Of a stretch of DNA of 64,000 nucleotides, positions 28,220 to 37,900 are shown one piece after another. The stretch spans positions 124,001-188,000 of the forward strand of contig CALKXJ010000016.1 in NCBI GenBank assembly GCA_938003835.1, written 5' to 3'. The DNA comes from an uncultured Bryobacteraceae bacterium (lineage in GTDB: Bacteria > Acidobacteriota > Terriglobia > Bryobacterales > Bryobacteraceae). Within the stretch, counting starts at the first letter, position 1. Every line of letters starts with the position of its first letter. A model generated the notes under the pieces. The model made no database searches. It was not told where the DNA came from and worked only from the letters and a program-made list of their open reading frames with translations. The translations under genes and the position numbers were made by a program.

Positions 28220-28236
28220 TTGGTGCCCCTCTTGCT
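28220..28236 (+). promoter_or_regulatory. Predicted sigma-54 (-24/-12) promoter
   Basis: The sequence TTGGTGCCCCTCTTGCT has the invariant GG at 28222-28223 and GC at 28234-28235, exactly 10 bases apart. A TTGC-T -12 element and a TTGG -24 element complete the match. Transcription would begin near 28247, leaving a leader of about 57 bases before the ATG at 28304. A sigma-54 activator gene is divergent right beside it. This is a visual match only. Confidence 0.65.
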
Positions 28237-28303
28237 CCAAGCGAGGCGCGGGCGCAAGGCCCGGTCCCGGATTCGAGGCGCAGCGCCCAGAGGAGGAATC
28301 GAG

Positions 28304-29176
28304 ATGGAGAACAACCAACCGACGAGAAAGACGGATGCCACCTCGGTGGTGCTCTGGATTGCGGTGGCGGTGCTGGCGGCCCTGAACTTTGTCGCGCTCC
28401 GCGAAGCCGTGCACACCAAGGAGCAAATGGCAGCGCTCAAGCAGTCCTTCGAGGCGCGCCTGGCGCGTCTGGACGAGCGGGCGCACGCCCTCGACACCGA
28501 GGCCGAGGCCCGCGCGGCTGCCCTTCGGGCGGAGCTCGAAGAGGCGCGCCGTCTGGCCGCTGCCTCAGCCGGGCAGGCCAAGGTCCGCGCCGAGCAACTG
28601 GTGAATCGCCTGGCGGCCGAGTATCAGAAGCAGCAGGAGCAGATCGCCGGTGAGATCGGCCAGGTACGCCAGTCGGCCGGCCTGGCCAACGAGAAGGTCA
28701 CCGCGGTCCTGGGCGATGTCGGTGCGGTGCGGGGCGAGGTCGCCGAAACCCGTTCCGCCGTCGAGCGGACGCGCTCGGACCTCGAGGCAACACGGGCGGA
28801 GCTGCGTAGCGTCAAGGGCGACCTTGGCATCCAGAGCGGCCTGATCGCCACGAACGCCCGGGAGCTGGCGGCGCTCAGGGAGCTCGGCGAACGCCATTAC
28901 ATCGAATTCGACATCGGCAAGAAAGGCCAGCCGGTCAAGCTTGGCAACGTCAGCATGATTCTGCGCAAGACGAAACCCAAAGATCTGAAGTTCACCGTCG
29001 ACATCCTGGCCGACGACAAGCGGATCGAAAAGCGCGACCGCACGGTGAACGAACCGGTGCAGTTCTATGTGTCCGGCTACCGGCAGCCCTACGAGCTGGT
29101 GGTGAACGAGGTGCGCAAGGACGCCATCATCGGTTACCTGGCGATTCCGAAGATGCTGCGCGCAGAGAATCGCTGA
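28304..29176 (+). CDS. Membrane-anchored coiled-coil protein
   Basis: This 290-residue protein has a short cytoplasmic N-terminus and one helix (about residues 14-34, SVVLWIAVAVLAALNFVAL). A long charged coiled coil (about 38-195), rich in Ala, Glu and Arg heptads, leads to a compact C-terminal beta-rich domain (about 197-285: HYIEFDIGKKGQPVKLGNVS; PVQFYVSGYRQPYELVVNEV; IGYLAIPK). I do not recognise the family. AGGAGG lies 8 bases before the ATG. A well-spaced sigma-54 promoter precedes it, so it is probably the main target of the divergent NtrC-type regulator. It could be a structural partner or sensor for the ABC exporter (inference). Confidence 0.75.
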   Translation: MENNQPTRKTDATSVVLWIAVAVLAALNFVALREAVHTKEQMAALKQSFEARLARLDERAHALDTEAEARAAALRAELEEARRLAAASAGQAKVRAEQLVNRLAAEYQKQQEQIAGEIGQVRQSAGLANEKVTAVLGDVGAVRGEVAETRSAVERTRSDLEATRAELRSVKGDLGIQSGLIATNARELAALRELGERHYIEFDIGKKGQPVKLGNVSMILRKTKPKDLKFTVDILADDKRIEKRDRTVNEPVQFYVSGYRQPYELVVNEVRKDAIIGYLAIPKMLRAENR

Positions 29177-29205
29177 GGGGCAAGCGGCGGCGATGCGGTT
29201 CGCGC

Positions 29206-29658
29206 CTAGAAGGGCACGTCGTCGTCGCTGACGCCGGCGTCGAACGGCGAGGGCGCTGAAGGCTGCGGAGCGGCCGCCGGACGCGCTCTCGCCGGGGCCT
29301 CTGGGGTCTCCTCGACCGCCTCGCCGCGCGCGCCGAGCAGAATCACGTCGTCGGCCACGATCTCCGTCACGTAGCGCTTGTTGCCGTCCTTGTCGTCATA
29401 GGCCCGCGTCTGGATCCGTCCCTCGACGTAGACCTGCTGGCCTTTGAGCAGATAGTTGGCCACGTTCTCCCGCCGCCAGAGCACGACGTTGTGCCAGTCC
29501 GTCTCCTCTTTCCATTCGCCGGTCTGCTGATCCTTCCAGCGACGGCTCGTGGCCAGGGTAAAGGTGGTCCGTGCGGCGCCGCCGGCGGTAAAGCGCGTCT
29601 CGGCATCCTTGCCCAGGTGGCCGATGAGAATCACCTTGTTGACGCTGCGCGATGCCAT
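29206..29658 (-). CDS. ssb: Single-stranded DNA-binding protein
   Basis: This 150-residue SSB has an OB-fold (SVNKVILIGHLGKDAETRFT; DWHNVVLWRR; GQQVYVEGRIQTRAYDDKDG). A Pro/Ala-rich linker and the acidic tip DDDVPF follow, which recruits replication and repair partners. It coats ssDNA during replication. The ATG at 29658 has AGGGTAGT just upstream; a GTG four codons earlier is less likely. It stands alone: the convergent coiled-coil gene ends 29 bases from it and a divergent exported-protein gene starts 148 bases upstream. It may be one of several SSB copies. Confidence 0.95.
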   Translation of the reverse strand: MASRSVNKVILIGHLGKDAETRFTAGGAARTTFTLATSRRWKDQQTGEWKEETDWHNVVLWRRENVANYLLKGQQVYVEGRIQTRAYDDKDGNKRYVTEIVADDVILLGARGEAVEETPEAPARARPAAAPQPSAPSPFDAGVSDDDVPF

Positions 29659-29806
29659 ACTACCCTGCACTCTACCACATCCCTCCGCGGAAGGCCTGCG
29701 GAAAACCGGACCTTTTTCCGATCTATCCGGCGGGCGGCGCGCACTAGGGAATTGAGGCGAGAGGCCGGGCTCACCCGGAGCGCCGGCTTCGCTGATAGAC
29801 TACTGT

Positions 29807-31072
29807 ATGGCAGCATCGCGTCGCGCGGCTATGCGGTTGTTTGGAACCCTCGAGGCGTGCCGGTTCACCGCCGCCGGCACTTTGCTGTTTGGCCTGACCG
29901 GCGCCCTCTCCGGACAAGTGATCATGCGGGGCTACGGTCCGGAAGGGGTGGTGCGCATCCATAACACCGATCTGGCGGTCTTCGAGGCGAGGGAACCGCG
30001 CCGGGATCTGCCCTGCGCGGTGAGCCCGAACAAGCCGATGCTCGGCTTCGACCTGCGGTTCCACGCCAGCTACGAAGTCACCATCCCGCTGCGCGAGCTG
30101 GCCGGCAAGGACAATCTGCTCACGGTGCTGTTCCGCGTGCGCTCCCAGGAAAGGCCGGACGAGCCGGTCTACTTCATCCAGCGCATCCGCGTGCCTGAGA
30201 TCGAGGAAGAGGCCCGCGGCGATGTCTACCTCCAGGGCGGCTTCGACGTCGGCGAAGGCAGCTACACGGTGGACTGGCTGATGCGGGACCGCGCCGAGCG
30301 GGTCTGTTCGGCCTTTTGGGAGGTGAGGGCGGCGCTCGCCGACCGCGACCGGGAGATCCAGCTCCGCATCAATCCGGGCGAGATCAGCGAGCCCGAACAG
30401 GATCAGTTCCGCGAGGAGCCTCCGGTGGTGCGGCTGAGCGGGGGCGAGGGTTTGCACGTAAAGATCCTGATCAACTTCGCGCCGCAGAACAGCCGGGCGG
30501 CAACCTTGCAGGCTTACGATACGTCCGCATTAGTGGCGATCCTCCGCACAATCGCCAGGGAGCCGCGCATCGGCAAGTTCACGCTGGTTGCCTTCAACCT
30601 TCAGGAACAAAAGGTCCTGCACCGGCAGGACGGGGTAAGCCGCATCGACTTCCCGGCGCTCGGGGCCTCACTCGAGACCTTGAACCTGGGCACGGTCGAC
30701 CTGAAGCGGTTGGCGGAGAAGCACGGCGAGACCCAGTTTCTCGCCGAGCTGATCCAGCAGGAGCTCAGCACGGAGCCTGGGCCGGACGCGGTGATCTTCG
30801 CCGGTCCGAAGGTGCTGCTGGAGAAGAACGTGCCGGAGGAAAGTCTGGCCGTGCTGCGACAGGTGGCCTTCCCGATCTTTTACATGAATTACAACCTTTA
30901 TCCGCGGGAGAACCCGTGGCGGGATGCCATCGGTCACGCCGTCCGGTTCCTCAAAGGCGTCGAGTACACGATCACGCGGCCGCGTGATCTGTGGTTTGCC
31001 GTCACCGACGTCGTGACGCAGATCGCCAAAGCGAAACGGGACCGGCTGCTGGCGGCAGCCTCGACGGAGTGA
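29807..31072 (+). CDS. Exported protein of unknown function
   Basis: This 421-residue protein has a signal peptide (RLFGTLEACRFTAAGTLLFG, cleavage near ALSGQ). The body is beta-rich, with DLRFHASYEVTIPLREL, VYLQGGFDVGEGSYTVDW and a VWA-like second half (VKILINFAPQNS; LVAFNLQEQKVLHR; DAVIFAGPKV). No MIDAS DxSxS is visible, so metal binding by a VWA fold is doubtful. It is followed 2 bases later by an exported methyltransferase gene. A TAGACT box ends 5 bases before the ATG and there is no ribosome site, so the mRNA may be leaderless. A second ATG at 29831 is possible. Confidence 0.65.
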   Translation: MAASRRAAMRLFGTLEACRFTAAGTLLFGLTGALSGQVIMRGYGPEGVVRIHNTDLAVFEAREPRRDLPCAVSPNKPMLGFDLRFHASYEVTIPLRELAGKDNLLTVLFRVRSQERPDEPVYFIQRIRVPEIEEEARGDVYLQGGFDVGEGSYTVDWLMRDRAERVCSAFWEVRAALADRDREIQLRINPGEISEPEQDQFREEPPVVRLSGGEGLHVKILINFAPQNSRAATLQAYDTSALVAILRTIAREPRIGKFTLVAFNLQEQKVLHRQDGVSRIDFPALGASLETLNLGTVDLKRLAEKHGETQFLAELIQQELSTEPGPDAVIFAGPKVLLEKNVPEESLAVLRQVAFPIFYMNYNLYPRENPWRDAIGHAVRFLKGVEYTITRPRDLWFAVTDVVTQIAKAKRDRLLAAASTE

Positions 31073-31074
31073 GC

Positions 31075-31632
31075 ATGCGCACGCTTCTCACACTGTGTCT
31101 GCTTGCGGGGTTCCTCTGGCCGGCGCCGGCGGCCGCCGCCCAGACTCCAGAGGCCTCCAAGAGCCTGGCGCCGTGGGTGCCGACGCCGCCCGAGATCGTC
31201 GACAAACTGCTCGAGGCCGGCGAGGTCAAGGCCAACGAAGTGGTCTATGACCTGGGCGCCGGCGACGGCCGGGTGGTGATCGCGGCAGCGAAGAAGTTCA
31301 AGGCCAGGGCCGTCGGCGTCGAGATCTCGCCGAAGCTGGTCGAGACGGCGATGCAGCGGATCAAGGAGGAAGGGCTCGAGGACCGCGCCAAGATCATCCA
31401 CGGTGACCTGCGCGAGGTCGACCTGAGCCCGGCCGACGTCGTCGTGCTCTACCTGCTGACCAGCTCCAACGAGCTGCTGCGCCCGAACCTGGAGAAGTCG
31501 CTGAAAGCGGGAGCGCGCGTCGTCTCGCACGATTTCGAGGTACGTGGCTGGAATCCGGTCCGCGTGGTGCTGGCGCAGGCGCACGGGCGCGTGCACAGCA
31601 TCTACGTGTACAAGATGCCCGTCTCCAAGTAG
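31075..31632 (+). CDS. Exported class I SAM-dependent methyltransferase
   Basis: This 185-residue protein begins with a signal peptide (LLTLCLLAGFLWPAPAAAAQ). A short linker leads into a Rossmann methyltransferase with motif I VVYDLGAGDGRVVIAAA, VGVEISPKLVETA and DLREVDLSPADVVVLYLL. This compact form (VPTPPEIVDKLLE leader) is seen in bacteria as a protein-lysine or small-molecule methyltransferase. Presence of a signal peptide is odd, since SAM is cytosolic; the N-terminus may instead be a membrane anchor. The ATG is 2 bases after the preceding exported-protein gene, and the PfkB gene starts 8 bases after its stop. Confidence 0.8.
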   Translation: MRTLLTLCLLAGFLWPAPAAAAQTPEASKSLAPWVPTPPEIVDKLLEAGEVKANEVVYDLGAGDGRVVIAAAKKFKARAVGVEISPKLVETAMQRIKEEGLEDRAKIIHGDLREVDLSPADVVVLYLLTSSNELLRPNLEKSLKAGARVVSHDFEVRGWNPVRVVLAQAHGRVHSIYVYKMPVSK

Positions 31633-31640
31633 CGCCCGGC

Positions 31641-32609
31641 ATGTCGGAGCTCGCCACCGGGCCTCGGTTTGACGTCGTCGGCGTCGGCTTGAACGCCACC
31701 GACACGCTGATTCTGCTACCCCGCTTTCCCGCCTACGGCGGCAAGGTCCCGTTCCAGGAAGAGGTGATGAGCCCCGGCGGCCAGGTGGCCAGTGCGCTGG
31801 TGGCCTGCGCCCGCCTCGGCCTGCGCGTCAAGTATATCGGCTCGGTGGGCGATGACGAGCGCGGCCGCATCCAGATGGAGAGCCTGCTTGCTGCCGGCGT
31901 CAACGTCGACCACGTCCAGATCCGGCGCAACTGCCCCAACCAATCGGCCTACATCCTCGTCGACCGCTCGACGGGGGAGCGCACGGTGCTCTGGAAGCGG
32001 CCGGAGTGCCTGCGCATCGACCCGGACGAGATCGCCCCGGAGCAGATCACCTGCGGCCGCCTGCTCCACATCGACGGGCACGACACGCCGGCCGTGGCCC
32101 ACGCCGCGGCGATCGCGCGCCGCGCCGGCATGCCCGTCACCGTGGACGTGGACACCATCTACCACGGCTTCGACCGCGTCCTGCCGAACGTCGATTACCT
32201 CGTCTCGAGTTCCGAATTCCCCGCCAGTTGGACCTCGGAAAGCGACCCGCTGCGCGCCCTCGAGCTGATCCAGAACGAGTACGGCATGCGCGTGGCGGCG
32301 ATGACGCTCGGCGCGCACGGGGCGCTGGCGCGCACCTGCGGCCGCTATTACTACTCGCCGGGATTCGTCGTCGAATGCATCGACACGACCGGCGCCGGCG
32401 ACGTCTTTCACGGAGCCTTCTGTTATGCTGTGCTCGAAGGCATGAGCATGGAGGAGACGCTGGAGTTCTCCAACGCCATGGCCGCGCTGAACTGCCGGGC
32501 CCTCGGCGCGCGCGGCGGCATCGCCACGCGCCGGGAAGCCCTCGAATTCGCTCGCCGCGCCGAGCGCCGGTCCCACCCGGATTTCGCGCGCTACCGCCGT
32601 CACGCCTGA
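31641..32609 (+). CDS. PfkB-family carbohydrate kinase
   Basis: This 322-residue ribokinase-fold enzyme has the N-terminal GLNATDTLILLPRFPAYGGK region and the PfkB substrate loop with GGQVASALVACARLG. Near the C-terminus, DTTGAGDVFHGAF is PfkB signature 2; the Asp is the catalytic base and the Gly-Ala-Gly anion hole stabilises the gamma-phosphate. It phosphorylates a sugar or nucleoside that cannot be named from sequence. It lies 8 bases after the methyltransferase and 3 bases before the rhomboid gene in what looks like one operon. Confidence 0.88.
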   Translation: MSELATGPRFDVVGVGLNATDTLILLPRFPAYGGKVPFQEEVMSPGGQVASALVACARLGLRVKYIGSVGDDERGRIQMESLLAAGVNVDHVQIRRNCPNQSAYILVDRSTGERTVLWKRPECLRIDPDEIAPEQITCGRLLHIDGHDTPAVAHAAAIARRAGMPVTVDVDTIYHGFDRVLPNVDYLVSSSEFPASWTSESDPLRALELIQNEYGMRVAAMTLGAHGALARTCGRYYYSPGFVVECIDTTGAGDVFHGAFCYAVLEGMSMEETLEFSNAMAALNCRALGARGGIATRREALEFARRAERRSHPDFARYRRHA

Positions 32610-32612
32610 GGC

Positions 32613-33281
32613 ATGATACCGCTCCGGGATTCGCAGCCGAGCTACTCGACGCCTGTCGTCACGGCCGGCCTGATCGTGGCCAACGTCCTGGTCTTTCTCC
32701 ATCAGGTTTCTCTCGACCATTTCTCGCTTGACCATTTCATCCGCACGTACGCCATCGTTCCGGCGCGGTTTGAATTCTCGACGCTATTCACCTCGATGTT
32801 CCTGCACGGCGGCTGGCTGCACTTGATCGGGAATATGTGGTTCCTGTGGATCTACGGCGACAACGTCGAGGACATTCTGGGCGGGCTGCGCTATCTGGTG
32901 TTTTACCTGCTCTGCGGCGTCGCCGCGGGTCTCGCCCACGTGCTTACCAATATCGGATCTCCGGTGCCCACCATCGGCGCCAGCGGCGCCGTCGCCGGCG
33001 TCATGGGCGCCTACCTGGTGAAGTTCCCCCACTCGCGCATCGTCACCCTGATCCCGATCTTCTTCCTGCTGACGACGGTCGAGCTTCCCGCCGTGCTGAT
33101 CCTCATTTACTGGTTCCTGATTCAGATCTTTAGCGGCATGGCTGCCGTCGGCCAGATGGCCTCGGCCCAGGGCGGCGTCGCCTGGTTTGCCCACGTAGGG
33201 GGGTTCGTGGCGGGCATGGTGCTGATCTCGCTGATGAAAACGCAGGAACGCTACCGGCGGAGGCGTGACCTCAGATGGTGA
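32613..33281 (+). CDS. Rhomboid-family intramembrane serine protease
   Basis: This 222-residue, six-helix rhomboid has LHLIGNMWFLWIYG (oxyanion Asn74), GASGAVAGVMGAY with catalytic Ser124, and FAHVGGFVAGM with catalytic His194. It cleaves transmembrane substrates within the inner membrane. The GxSG, N and H triad is complete. A hydrophobic insertion (PIFFLLTTVELPAVLILIYW) between TM4 and the last helices matches the bacterial YqgP-like group. It ends in a 7-base overlap with bshB1 and starts 3 bases after the PfkB gene. Confidence 0.92.
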   Translation: MIPLRDSQPSYSTPVVTAGLIVANVLVFLHQVSLDHFSLDHFIRTYAIVPARFEFSTLFTSMFLHGGWLHLIGNMWFLWIYGDNVEDILGGLRYLVFYLLCGVAAGLAHVLTNIGSPVPTIGASGAVAGVMGAYLVKFPHSRIVTLIPIFFLLTTVELPAVLILIYWFLIQIFSGMAAVGQMASAQGGVAWFAHVGGFVAGMVLISLMKTQERYRRRRDLRW

Positions 33282-34030
33282 GCCTCAAGGTGCGCAATCC
33301 GTACACCGATCCGCCTCCGGATCTCACCGTGGACGCGCTGGCGATTGCCGCCCACCCGGACGACATCGAGCAGACCTGCGGCGGCACGCTGCTGCGCATG
33401 GCGGAGATGGGCTACCGGACCGGGGCTGTCGACTTGACCGCCGGGGAGATGGGCACCCGCGGGAATGCCGGGACGCGGCTGAAGGAATCCGAGGCGGCGG
33501 CGCGGCTGCTCCGCCTGCGCTATCGCTCGAATCTGCGCCTGCCCGACGCGCGGATCGAAAACACGATCTCGGCCCGCATGACGCTGGCCGCCGAAATCCG
33601 CCTGCTCCGGCCGCGCGTGGTGATTCTACCCTACTGGCAGGCCCGCCACCCGGACCACTACCGCACCGCAGAGATCGGTTTTGAAGCTTCTTTCCTGGCA
33701 GGCTTGAAAAAGCTCGATGAAGCGACCGAGCCCCACCGGCCCTGGACGATCGTCTATTCGTCGCTCTACGCCAACGTGCCGCCTTCGTTCGTCGTCGATA
33801 TCAGCGCCCAGTTCGAGCGCCGCATGGAGGCGCTGTTCTGCTACGAATCGCAGTACGGGACCGGCGACCCCTCCGGGCTGTTCCCGGCCCGCGAAGAGAT
33901 CCGGGAGCGGCTGGCCGCTATCGCCCGTTTCTACGGCCAACTGATCGGCGTCCGCTACGGCGAGCCCTTCGTGATCAAGGAAACCTTGCGCGTGGACGAC
34001 CTCGCCGCGCTCGGCGTCCGAACCTTCTGA
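33275..34030 (+). CDS. bshB1: Bacillithiol biosynthesis deacetylase BshB1
   Basis: This 251-residue LmbE/PIG-L-type zinc deacetylase has AIAAHPDDIEQTCGG (zinc ligands His and Asp, catalytic Asp), DLTAGEMGTRGN and YWQARHPDHYRT (third zinc ligand and catalytic His). The ESEAAARLLRLRYR and FYGQLIGVRYGEPF tail is typical of BshB1. It removes the acetyl group of GlcNAc-malate in bacillithiol synthesis, so this organism probably makes that low-molecular-weight thiol. BshA and BshC are not in the window. The ATG overlaps the rhomboid stop by 7 bases. Confidence 0.92.
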   Translation: MVSLKVRNPYTDPPPDLTVDALAIAAHPDDIEQTCGGTLLRMAEMGYRTGAVDLTAGEMGTRGNAGTRLKESEAAARLLRLRYRSNLRLPDARIENTISARMTLAAEIRLLRPRVVILPYWQARHPDHYRTAEIGFEASFLAGLKKLDEATEPHRPWTIVYSSLYANVPPSFVVDISAQFERRMEALFCYESQYGTGDPSGLFPAREEIRERLAAIARFYGQLIGVRYGEPFVIKETLRVDDLAALGVRTF

Positions 34031-34034
34031 GTCC

Positions 34035-34988
34035 TCAGCGGAACAGGGTTCTCCAGGTGGCGACCACCAGAGCGTGAGCGACCATCGCCGCCCGGACTCC
34101 CCCGCCCGCCAGATAGGCCCGGCCGTAGAAGATCCCCGCGACCGAAGCCAGGGCGGCGAACTCCCAGTTCGGGAACTGCCGGAAGCCGAGATGGGCGGCG
34201 CCAAAGGCCAGCGACGCCGCCACCAGCCCGAGCTTGATGCCCCACCAGCGCGAGAGCACCTGCTGGAGCATGCCGCGGAAGAAAAACTCCTCGGAGAGCG
34301 CCACCACCCAGAGCGCACCGAGAAAGGTGAGGGGGAACCGCCACCACCAGTCGGCGGCCGGTTCGAAGCGGGCGAAGCCGATCCCGACGGCGAGAGCCGC
34401 GCCAAGCGGCATGAAACCGATGAAATAGAGCAGGCCCACGCGCCAGGCGCGCGCATCCGGTACGAAGCCGAAACCTGTCCCCTCGAAGCGACGCAACTCG
34501 AGCGCGGCGAAGATCCCCAGCCGGATCCACATGAGCTGGCCGAGGACGGCAACCTCATCCAGCTCCGGCACGGGCGCAGCATAGAGGCGCGGAAAGAGCT
34601 TCGCCAGCACCGGCGCCGCCGTGACGGCCAGAAACCCCAGATCCGCAAACGGCCGGGCGGGCAGAAGCCGGTACCAGACCACCACGAGGGCGGCCAGAGA
34701 CACCAGGGCGAACAGGGACCTCCATGAGAGCAGCCCTAATGGGAGGCAGTAGACAAGATACGGGACGGCCGCGCTCAGGGGCAACCAGAAGGGCAGCCCG
34801 CGCCGCTCGGCCACCCGCCGCCGCAGCGGTTCGAAGGCCAGGGCCGCGTAGAGCGAGAGCTCGACCAGCAGCGCGGCGCTCACCGGGAGCGCCACTGCCG
34901 CCGGGATCGCTCGCGTCGAGGAGTAGTAGTACGCGCCGCAGGCGCCGGTGATCCAGACAACCAGCAGCGTCAGCGGGTAGGCGCGCAA
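34035..34988 (-). CDS. CPBP-family intramembrane metalloprotease
   Basis: This 317-residue membrane protein has about eight helices and the CPBP/Abi signatures. EEFFFRGMLQQVLSRW supplies the catalytic Glu-Glu and Arg pair, and FGAAHLGFRQFPNWEFA the second His/Asn motif. Relatives are prenyl-protein proteases or act in bacteriocin self-immunity; the substrate is unknown. The start is a TTG at 34988, 4 bases after the stop of the large penicillin-binding protein, so the two are probably co-translated. Confidence 0.85.
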   Translation of the reverse strand: MRAYPLTLLVVWITGACGAYYYSSTRAIPAAVALPVSAALLVELSLYAALAFEPLRRRVAERRGLPFWLPLSAAVPYLVYCLPLGLLSWRSLFALVSLAALVVVWYRLLPARPFADLGFLAVTAAPVLAKLFPRLYAAPVPELDEVAVLGQLMWIRLGIFAALELRRFEGTGFGFVPDARAWRVGLLYFIGFMPLGAALAVGIGFARFEPAADWWWRFPLTFLGALWVVALSEEFFFRGMLQQVLSRWWGIKLGLVAASLAFGAAHLGFRQFPNWEFAALASVAGIFYGRAYLAGGGVRAAMVAHALVVATWRTLFR

Positions 34989-34992
34989 CCGT

Positions 34993-37900
34993 TCATCTTA
35001 GCACCGGCGCCGCGCCGAGCCGCGCCACCAGGGCGGGCTGCCTCGGCCAGAGCCAGGCGGCCTCGGTCTCCTTCTTCTCGATCAGGTTGACCAGCAGCGG
35101 GCCCAGATCCTTGAAGACCTGCACCGGCAGCGAGCTCGTGAAGCGGTAGGATGCCGCCGCCTCGCCGGGGACGAAGGCCGTGACCGTGCCGAAGAAGCGG
35201 TCGCCGATGACGAAGACGAAAGTGGCCGTGCGGTTGACGACGCGGGAGGAGATCAGGCTGCCGCTGCGAGCGTAAGCCTCGTAGCGGTTGTCGCCAGTGC
35301 CGGTCTTGCCCCCCACAGGCACTACCTCGCCGCCGCTCAGCACGATCGAGCGCCAGGCGCGGCGCGCCGTGCCGGTCTCGACCACCCCGATCAGCTCCTG
35401 CCGGACCTGCCGGGCCACCGCGGGCGGCAGAACCTGCTCGCGCGCCTCGAGCTTCGGCGCGAGCACCGTCTCGAATGGAGTGTTCTCGGCGAATTGAAGC
35501 TGGCGAATGCGGATCGTCGGCCGGCGCACGCCGTCATTGACGATGATGCCGATCAGCTCAGCCAGCGCCGCCGGCGTGTCGCCCGAGCTGCCGATCGAGG
35601 TGGCGTAGGAAGGCACCAGGCGCGGGAAGGGGAAGCCGGTCCGCTTCCACATCTTGTGGACTTCCTTGAACGCCTCCCGCTCGAGCATAATGCGGATGGC
35701 GCGGTCCTGAGCGCGCTTGGCCTTGGCCCGGAACAGCCAGGCGTAACTTTCCTGGCGCACCTGCCGGCTGGCGGCGAGCACCTCCTTCAGAGACGCATCC
35801 GGGTGGCGCATCTTGTACTCGAGCAACCAGAGCTCCAGCGGATGCACGCCGGCCAGATACGCCCGGTCGGCAAGCGAGAACTTCTCCGGCGAATAGGCCT
35901 CGTACAGACCCTGAATGACCGAGTCCTTCAGGTTCGGATCCAGGAGGTTGCCGATCAGGAAGGCGGCAAAACCATTGACGCCTACATCGGGCCGCACCGA
36001 GCGGTAGATCACCGCCAGCCGCCGGGGCGTCTTGCTGCGCAGGCCGCTCACCAGCTTTTGCAGGGCCTCGTCGCCCTTGAGCCCCTCATATTTCCGGTAA
36101 AAGCCGGTCAGGAAGATGCTGCCCTCCCAGTCGGCGAACTGGGCCAGGATCTCCTTACGCGCCGGGTGCGCCGGATCGTCCAGAACCGCCGGCGTCACCT
36201 CGGGCAGGCGCATCAGGTGGTAGTAGACGAGATCGCGCATCAGGCGGATGAAGACCAGGTTCACCGAGCGGTGGAACGCCTCGCGCACCGTCAGGATGCG
36301 GCCGTTGTCGGCGGCATCGAAGTTCGAGAAGCGATGCGCGCCACCCCCGGTGAAAAAGGTCTCCGCCGGGCTGGCCGAGTACCGGCGGTTCATCGCCGCC
36401 TCGAGCATCGCCTCCAGGCTCTTGTCCTCGGCCGCGAGCAGGTATTCGCGGGCCCACTGGCTGAGCCGGTCCTCGCGCGCCAGCTCGAGCGAGGCCAGCT
36501 CCTCGCGGCTCATCGCCGAGAAGCGCTCGTGAAGCTCGGCCACCACCTGAAGGTAATGCACCAGGGTCCTGAGCTTCGCGGTAGAGCCCAGCTCGAGCTT
36601 CGTCTGGGCGTTGATGTCCAGCGGCTGGTCGTAGTTGTCGGCATGCACCCGCAGGACGTTCGCCTCCGGGGTCTGCTCATACAGCGTCACGCTGTAGATC
36701 ACCCGAGAGGGATCCTCGCTCTCTCCGAGCAGGCGCGGCCCTCTCAAGCCGGCCGCCGTGGCGAATTCCGGGTCTTTGAGCCGCGCCAGAAAGGCCGCCA
36801 CTTCCCGCTGAATGTCACCGTCCAGACTAGTGGCCACTTTGAGATCCAGCCGATCGAGGTCGTAGAGCGACCTCAGGCCCAACTGCTCCATCAGCTCCAC
36901 GCGGACTAGGTTCGTGCCCTTCCGTTGAGAGAACGGAACCGGGTTGGCGAAATCGAACCGGTCGCGGAATTCGACGCGCGTGCGGCGCGCCTCGGCGGCC
37001 AGCCGGGCCGGCACCACCCCCTCACGGGCCAGCAGCTCCAGATACATGTCCACGCGGCGCTCGAGCGCCGAGCGGTTGGCCAACAGGAATTCGGACGGCT
37101 TCTTGACCGCTAGCAACAGACTCAGCACCTGCCGGTAGGCGCGGGCTGCCTGGGCCAGCTCCTCGGGATCCTCCAGGCCGTTCGAGGCCCTCCAGAGCAG
37201 GCGGTTGACTTGGTCGAAATCCGCCCCGAACCAGATCGCCAGCCCGTCGCCCAGGCCGTGGACCTCGCCATAGCCGGGCGCAGCCGTCAGCGGAATCGAA
37301 TTGAGATAGTCGCGCACGATGCGCCGGCGCGCCTCCCTCGTGTCGCGCCCGCTCCGGTAGGCGCGCAGAGACGCCGACAGCATCTGCCGGCCTTTTTCGG
37401 CGACCGAACCCGTAACGCCGTCCGGCGAGTGATGCATCTTCTCGAGCTGCGTCGCCAGAGTGCTGCCCCCGGCGACCTCGCTCGCCAGGCCCAGCTTGCC
37501 GAGACCCAGCGTCAGGCCGGCGTAGGCGAGCCGGTCCCACTCGATCGCCGGATTCTTGAAAGGATACCGCTCGTCGAGGATCTCCCGGTTCTCAATGTAG
37601 AGCAGGGAGTTGACCACCAGGGGCGGGATCGCCTCGAAAGACGGGTAGATGCGCTCCGGCCAGCGCGTCGCGAACAGCTCGCGCCCGTCGCGATCGAGGA
37701 TGGTGATTCCGGCCTGGGGTTTGCGGTAATAGATGGGATAGAGGCCAAAGTCCATCAGCCGGTTGAAGGTTTCGCTCGCCCGCGCCTGGGCCAGCACCTC
37801 ATAGCCGTTGGCTTCGAGGCGCTGCGCAAAGTCCCCGACCTTGGAGTAACCGAGCCGAATGTCAAAAGGCCCGGAGCGGGGATGGCGCAGCTCCTCGTTG

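Noticed and set aside
34975-34990. TAAGAT box upstream of the CPBP gene
   Set aside because: It lies in the last codons of the penicillin-binding protein gene, so it is probably coding coincidence rather than a promoter.
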